This document shows, piece by piece, positions 6,254-8,318 of a stretch of 8,318 bases of DNA (the stretch's first letter is position 1; the number at the start of each line of letters is the position of its first letter). The notes under the pieces are model-generated. The model was given only the letters and a program-made list of their open reading frames with translations. It was not told the origin of the DNA and did not search any database. Position numbers and translations under genes: made by a program. Source of the stretch: an uncultured Oscillospiraceae bacterium. Lineage in GTDB: Bacteria; Bacillota; Clostridia; Oscillospirales; Oscillospiraceae. The stretch is taken from the NCBI GenBank assembly GCA_934630985.1, contig CAKTXO010000058.1, positions 1 through 8,318 of the forward strand. Direction: 5' to 3'.

Positions 6254-7023
6254 GCGGATTTTTGGAAACGGAAAAGCTTTCCGTAGGCTATGACGGAAAG
6301 CCTCTGATCCGGGATGTGTGCCTACAGGTTCAGCGGGGAAAAATTGTGACCCTCATCGGCCCCAACGGCTCCGGCAAGTCCACCATTCTAAAAACCATCG
6401 TAGGTCAGCTGTCCAAGGTCTCCGGAACGGTGCTGCTGGAGGGCGCCCCCATGGAGCGGTGCGGCCAAAAAGAAATTGCCAAGCGGATGGCCATTTTGAT
6501 GACCGAGCGTATCCACCCGGAGCTGATGACCTGCTACGATGTGGTCAGCACCGGCCGCTATCCCTACACCGGGGCTTTGGGACTTCTGGGCAAGGAAGAC
6601 AAGCGCGTTGTGGAGGAGTCGCTGGAACTGGTTCATGGCCGGGACATGGCGGATCGTCCCTTTGACGCCATCAGTGACGGCCAGCGGCAGCGGATCCTCT
6701 TAGCCCGGGCACTGTGTCAGACCCCGGAGATCATCGTTCTGGACGAGCCCACCAGCTACCTGGACATTCGCTACAAGCTAGAGCTGCTGACCATTCTCAA
6801 AACCATGGTTCGGGAAAAGAATCTGGCGGTGCTGATGTCCCTGCATGAGCTGGATTTGGCCCAGCGGGTCTCGGATACGGTGGTTTGCGTTTCCGGAGAT
6901 CGGATCGATCGCATGGGGCCGCCTGAGGAGATTTTCTCAAATGACTACATTGCCCGGCTCTATCACATGGAGCCGGGAAAGTATGACCCCTGTTTTGATA
7001 CGCTGGAATATGTTCCCAAGTGA
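6250..7023 (+). CDS. ABC transporter ATP-binding protein, FepC/BtuD class
   Basis: This 257-residue ATPase powers the permease from the cytoplasmic side. Motifs in order are Walker A GPNGSGKST (37-45), a signature ISDGQRQR (141-148), Walker B IIVLDEP (161-167, with D165 and E166), D-loop SYLD (169-172) and switch histidine H199 (MSLHELDLA). STGRYPYTG (100-108) is the GRxP segment typical of importers for iron complexes and B12. Two positions depart from textbook form: the signature has S-D-G instead of S-G-G, and the Q-loop position appears to be Thr (AILMTERIHPELMT, T85). I recall both as normal for one clostridial branch of this family, so the enzyme is probably active. It is the last gene of the cassette and is followed by a strong hairpin. 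Confidence 0.95.
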   Translation: MSGFLETEKLSVGYDGKPLIRDVCLQVQRGKIVTLIGPNGSGKSTILKTIVGQLSKVSGTVLLEGAPMERCGQKEIAKRMAILMTERIHPELMTCYDVVSTGRYPYTGALGLLGKEDKRVVEESLELVHGRDMADRPFDAISDGQRQRILLARALCQTPEIIVLDEPTSYLDIRYKLELLTILKTMVREKNLAVLMSLHELDLAQRVSDTVVCVSGDRIDRMGPPEEIFSNDYIARLYHMEPGKYDPCFDTLEYVPK

Positions 7024-7044
7024 ACAAAGGAAATCACAAAAAAC

Positions 7045-7089
7045 GGCGGCACTTGACGCATGTCCATCGGACGTGCGCCAAGTGCCGCC
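7045..7089 (+). terminator. Terminator-like hairpin at the end of the importer operon
   Basis: GGCGGCACTTG (7045-7055) pairs with CAAGTGCCGCC (7079-7089), and CGCATGTCC pairs with GGACGTGCG inside it (one G-T pair), giving about 20 bp with a small bulge and the loop ATC. It starts 21 bases after the ATPase stop. The T content after it is poor (TTCCAATTT), while the 5' side has an A run, so it may work on both strands or mainly protect the 3' end. Confidence 0.7.
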
Positions 7090-7110
7090 TTCCAATTTAC
7101 GGTGAAATCA

Positions 7111-7146
7111 GCAAGAAGCACGATCCATCCGGATCGTGCTTCTTGC
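7111..7146 (-). terminator. Perfect 16-bp hairpin behind the tRNA remnant
   Basis: GCAAGAAGCACGATCC (7111-7126) is a perfect inverted copy of 7131-7146 with a 4-base loop. Read on the minus strand, it begins two bases after the CCA end of the tRNA fragment and is followed by TGATTT. That is where the terminator of the original tRNA gene would be. The T run is weak. Confidence 0.65.
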
Positions 7147-7147
7147 T

Positions 7148-7170
7148 TGGTGGGGGAGGACGGATTCGAA
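7148..7170 (-). tRNA. 3'-terminal fragment of a tRNA gene; probable attachment-site remnant
   Basis: On the minus strand these 23 bases match the geometry of a tRNA 3' end: T-loop TTCGAAT (with the invariant T-T-C-x-A pattern), T-stem 3' strand CCGTC with the conserved C61, acceptor 3' strand CTCCCCC, discriminator A and encoded CCA. The five bases before the T-loop (TTTGC) cannot pair with CCGTC, and no other tRNA arms are upstream, so the gene is not intact. Such 3'-end copies are left at one end of elements that integrate into tRNA genes. The tRNA species cannot be identified; the intact copy would start GGGGGAG. Confidence 0.7.
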
Positions 7171-7509
7171 GCAAACGCTTATGCCATACATGGAATATTG
7201 TGAGGATGTCAGGGGAACGGAAGGAGCTCCGAAAGTGAAAATAGAAATCAAGATCACCGTAACAATTACCCCAACAAAAGAGAAAAGCCCCGCACCTAGA
7301 AAAAACCAAGCACAGGGCAATCCATTCACCGACGTCATTATAAGCCATAAATAAATAAAAGTCAAGCCCCCTCCTGACAAACTCTTGGGGTGTCCGCACA
7401 ATAAAGGAAAGGAAGATAACAAATGGGCGAAAAGCTGACATCATTTGGGTGGTTTATTCTCGTATTTTCTCGTATTTTTTAAGGCCGGAAATTAGGACGG
7501 GAAAAAAGG
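7171..7509. other. AT-richer non-coding stretch between tRNA remnant and recombinase gene
   Basis: I see no convincing gene. It holds a 19-codon plus-strand frame (7423-7482, MGEKLTSFGWFILVFSRIF) with a good ribosome binding site (AAAGGAAG, 7408-7415), and a minus-strand hydrophobic frame from a possible TTG at 7363-7365 down to 7108. It also has a tandem TCTCGTATTT repeat near 7458-7477. Its base composition is visibly lower in GC than the importer operon, consistent with the end of an inserted element. Confidence 0.4.
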
Positions 7510-7546
7510 AAAAAGTCCTAAAACCGTTGCGGCTCTAGGACTTTTT
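7510..7546 (-). terminator. Intrinsic terminator of the recombinase gene
   Basis: AAAAAGTCCTA (7510-7520) pairs perfectly with TAGGACTTTTT (7536-7546) around a 15-base loop. On the minus strand the T run of the stem is extended by CCTTTTTT. It overlaps the recombinase stop codon by two bases and could also work from the plus strand. Confidence 0.85.
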
Positions 7547-8318
7547 AACCTGGTGGGGGACAGTCGTTTACATCCGAACAAAACACATATTCAATTTCGT
7601 CCAGGGTTACGGTTGCCGCATGATCCCGGAAATTGTAGGTGAACACAATTTTATCATCATACACATACACAGAGTTCAAAAAAGTATCGATCATTTCCCG
7701 CTGATAGGCCTTGTCGTTGATGTTGCCGTATTTGAAACGGCTGATCCATTTTACAATTTCCTCTTTGGTAAACACTGGTTGCGCCATCTGGGCACGGATC
7801 AGGCTGATATTCAGTTCCTCTTTCTGCTGTTCCAGTTCTTCCACTCGCTCCTTGGTGGTGGATGTAAAAATACCTGCCTCGATTGCTTTCAGCAGATTTT
7901 TAAGGCCTTTGTCACACGAACGGAGCTGTTCTTTGATGGAGGGAATCATCGGATTCTCCTGTCCCTGTATGGCAATGATGGCATCCGCTACCCGGTCAAT
8001 GACTTCATCGGTGAGAACCTTAGTCACAGTCTCCACAACCACCGCCCGTTCCAACCAATCCCGCTTGAGTGCTTTCCGTTTGCAGGTATGTCCATGCTTG
8101 GCGTTGATACATTTGTAGTAGTAATAGAACGTTCCGTTTCTGCTTTTCCCGCATTCACCGACCATATGGCCGCCGCAAGTGCCGCAAAACACCTTTCCGG
8201 ACAGCAGGTATTCTTCCTTTGCCTTGGCTCTCCCAGGGGATTTCTTGTTTGCTTCCATCCGTCTTTGCACCCTTTCAAATACATCTTTTTCAACCAATGC
8301 CGGAACGCCGCCCGGGAT
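7545..8318 (-). CDS. Large serine recombinase, C-terminal half (partial)
   Basis: The frame is open to the right edge, so the N-terminal catalytic serine resolvase domain lies outside; 257 residues are visible where the whole family runs to roughly 500-550. The sequence starts in the recombinase domain (GGVPALVEKDVFERVQRRM) and continues into the zinc beta-ribbon (YLLSGKVFCGTCGGHMVGE, then YKC and HTC supplying further cysteines). A charged coiled coil follows (KERVEELEQQKEELNISL region), then a compact C-terminal domain (VYVYDDKIVFTYNF) ending CPPPG. These proteins integrate and excise phages and conjugative or mobilisable elements at att sites; the zinc ribbon and coiled coil handle att recognition and synapsis direction. 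An internal TTG at 8295-8297 is not a real start because family-conserved residues precede it. The gene points toward the putative tRNA-end scar about 375 bases away. Confidence 0.93.
   Translation of the reverse strand: MPGGVPALVEKDVFERVQRRMEANKKSPGRAKAKEEYLLSGKVFCGTCGGHMVGECGKSRNGTFYYYYKCINAKHGHTCKRKALKRDWLERAVVVETVTKVLTDEVIDRVADAIIAIQGQENPMIPSIKEQLRSCDKGLKNLLKAIEAGIFTSTTKERVEELEQQKEELNISLIRAQMAQPVFTKEEIVKWISRFKYGNINDKAYQREMIDTFLNSVYVYDDKIVFTYNFRDHAATVTLDEIEYVFCSDVNDCPPPG

Noticed and set aside
7148..7230. Complete tRNA gene on the minus strand
   Set aside because: Only the T-loop and 3' strand fit; no T-stem partner, anticodon arm or D arm can be formed upstream.

Overview
The window looks like chromosome of a GC-rich member of the Clostridia, most like the gut Oscillospirales. 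The basis is strong AAGGAG-type ribosome binding sites, three Firmicutes-style lipoprotein signal peptides with low-complexity Thr/Ala/Pro linkers, a cobalamin riboswitch, a large serine recombinase and a dispersed palindromic repeat whose sequence recalls repeats in that group. The taxonomic placement is an inference from style; no marker gene is present.

Layout, left to right. (1) Bases 3-104 are the end of a membrane protein, probably a MATE-type exporter. (2) Bases 154-297 hold a compound inverted repeat (MITE/REP-like), followed by a terminator-like hairpin at 312-341. (3) An amidohydrolase of the imidazolonepropionase-like type lies at 359-1207. (4) A consensus promoter (1310-1338), a cobalamin riboswitch (about 1366-1515) and an intrinsic terminator (1610-1643) form a B12-repressible leader. 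(5) Five plus-strand genes follow: a lipoprotein form of the cobaltochelatase CbiK (1704-2930), a second lipoprotein with two beta-rich, possibly NEAT-like domains (3045-3920), an ABC substrate-binding lipoprotein (3917-5053), a FecCD/BtuC-type permease (5234-6253) and its ATPase (6250-7023). (6) Two strong hairpins (7045-7089 and 7111-7146) come next. The second lies directly behind a 23-base remnant of a tRNA 3' end on the minus strand (7148-7170), which is probably an attachment-site scar. (7) The right edge holds the C-terminal half of a large serine recombinase on the minus strand (7545-8318), so mobile DNA probably begins at about 7170.

The main story is the B12-controlled cassette. The leader indicates expression when cobalamin is low. 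The products would place three lipoproteins on the outer face of the membrane: a chelatase with all its catalytic residues, a putative tetrapyrrole- or metal-binding beta protein, and a substrate-binding protein. They sit beside an ABC importer of the class that carries vitamin B12, heme and siderophores. CbiK normally works in the cytoplasm, inserting cobalt into sirohydrochlorin. A surface-anchored copy suggests metal insertion into, removal from, or carriage on a tetrapyrrole before or during import. That functional model is an inference; the gene identities, apart from the middle lipoprotein, are well supported by motifs.
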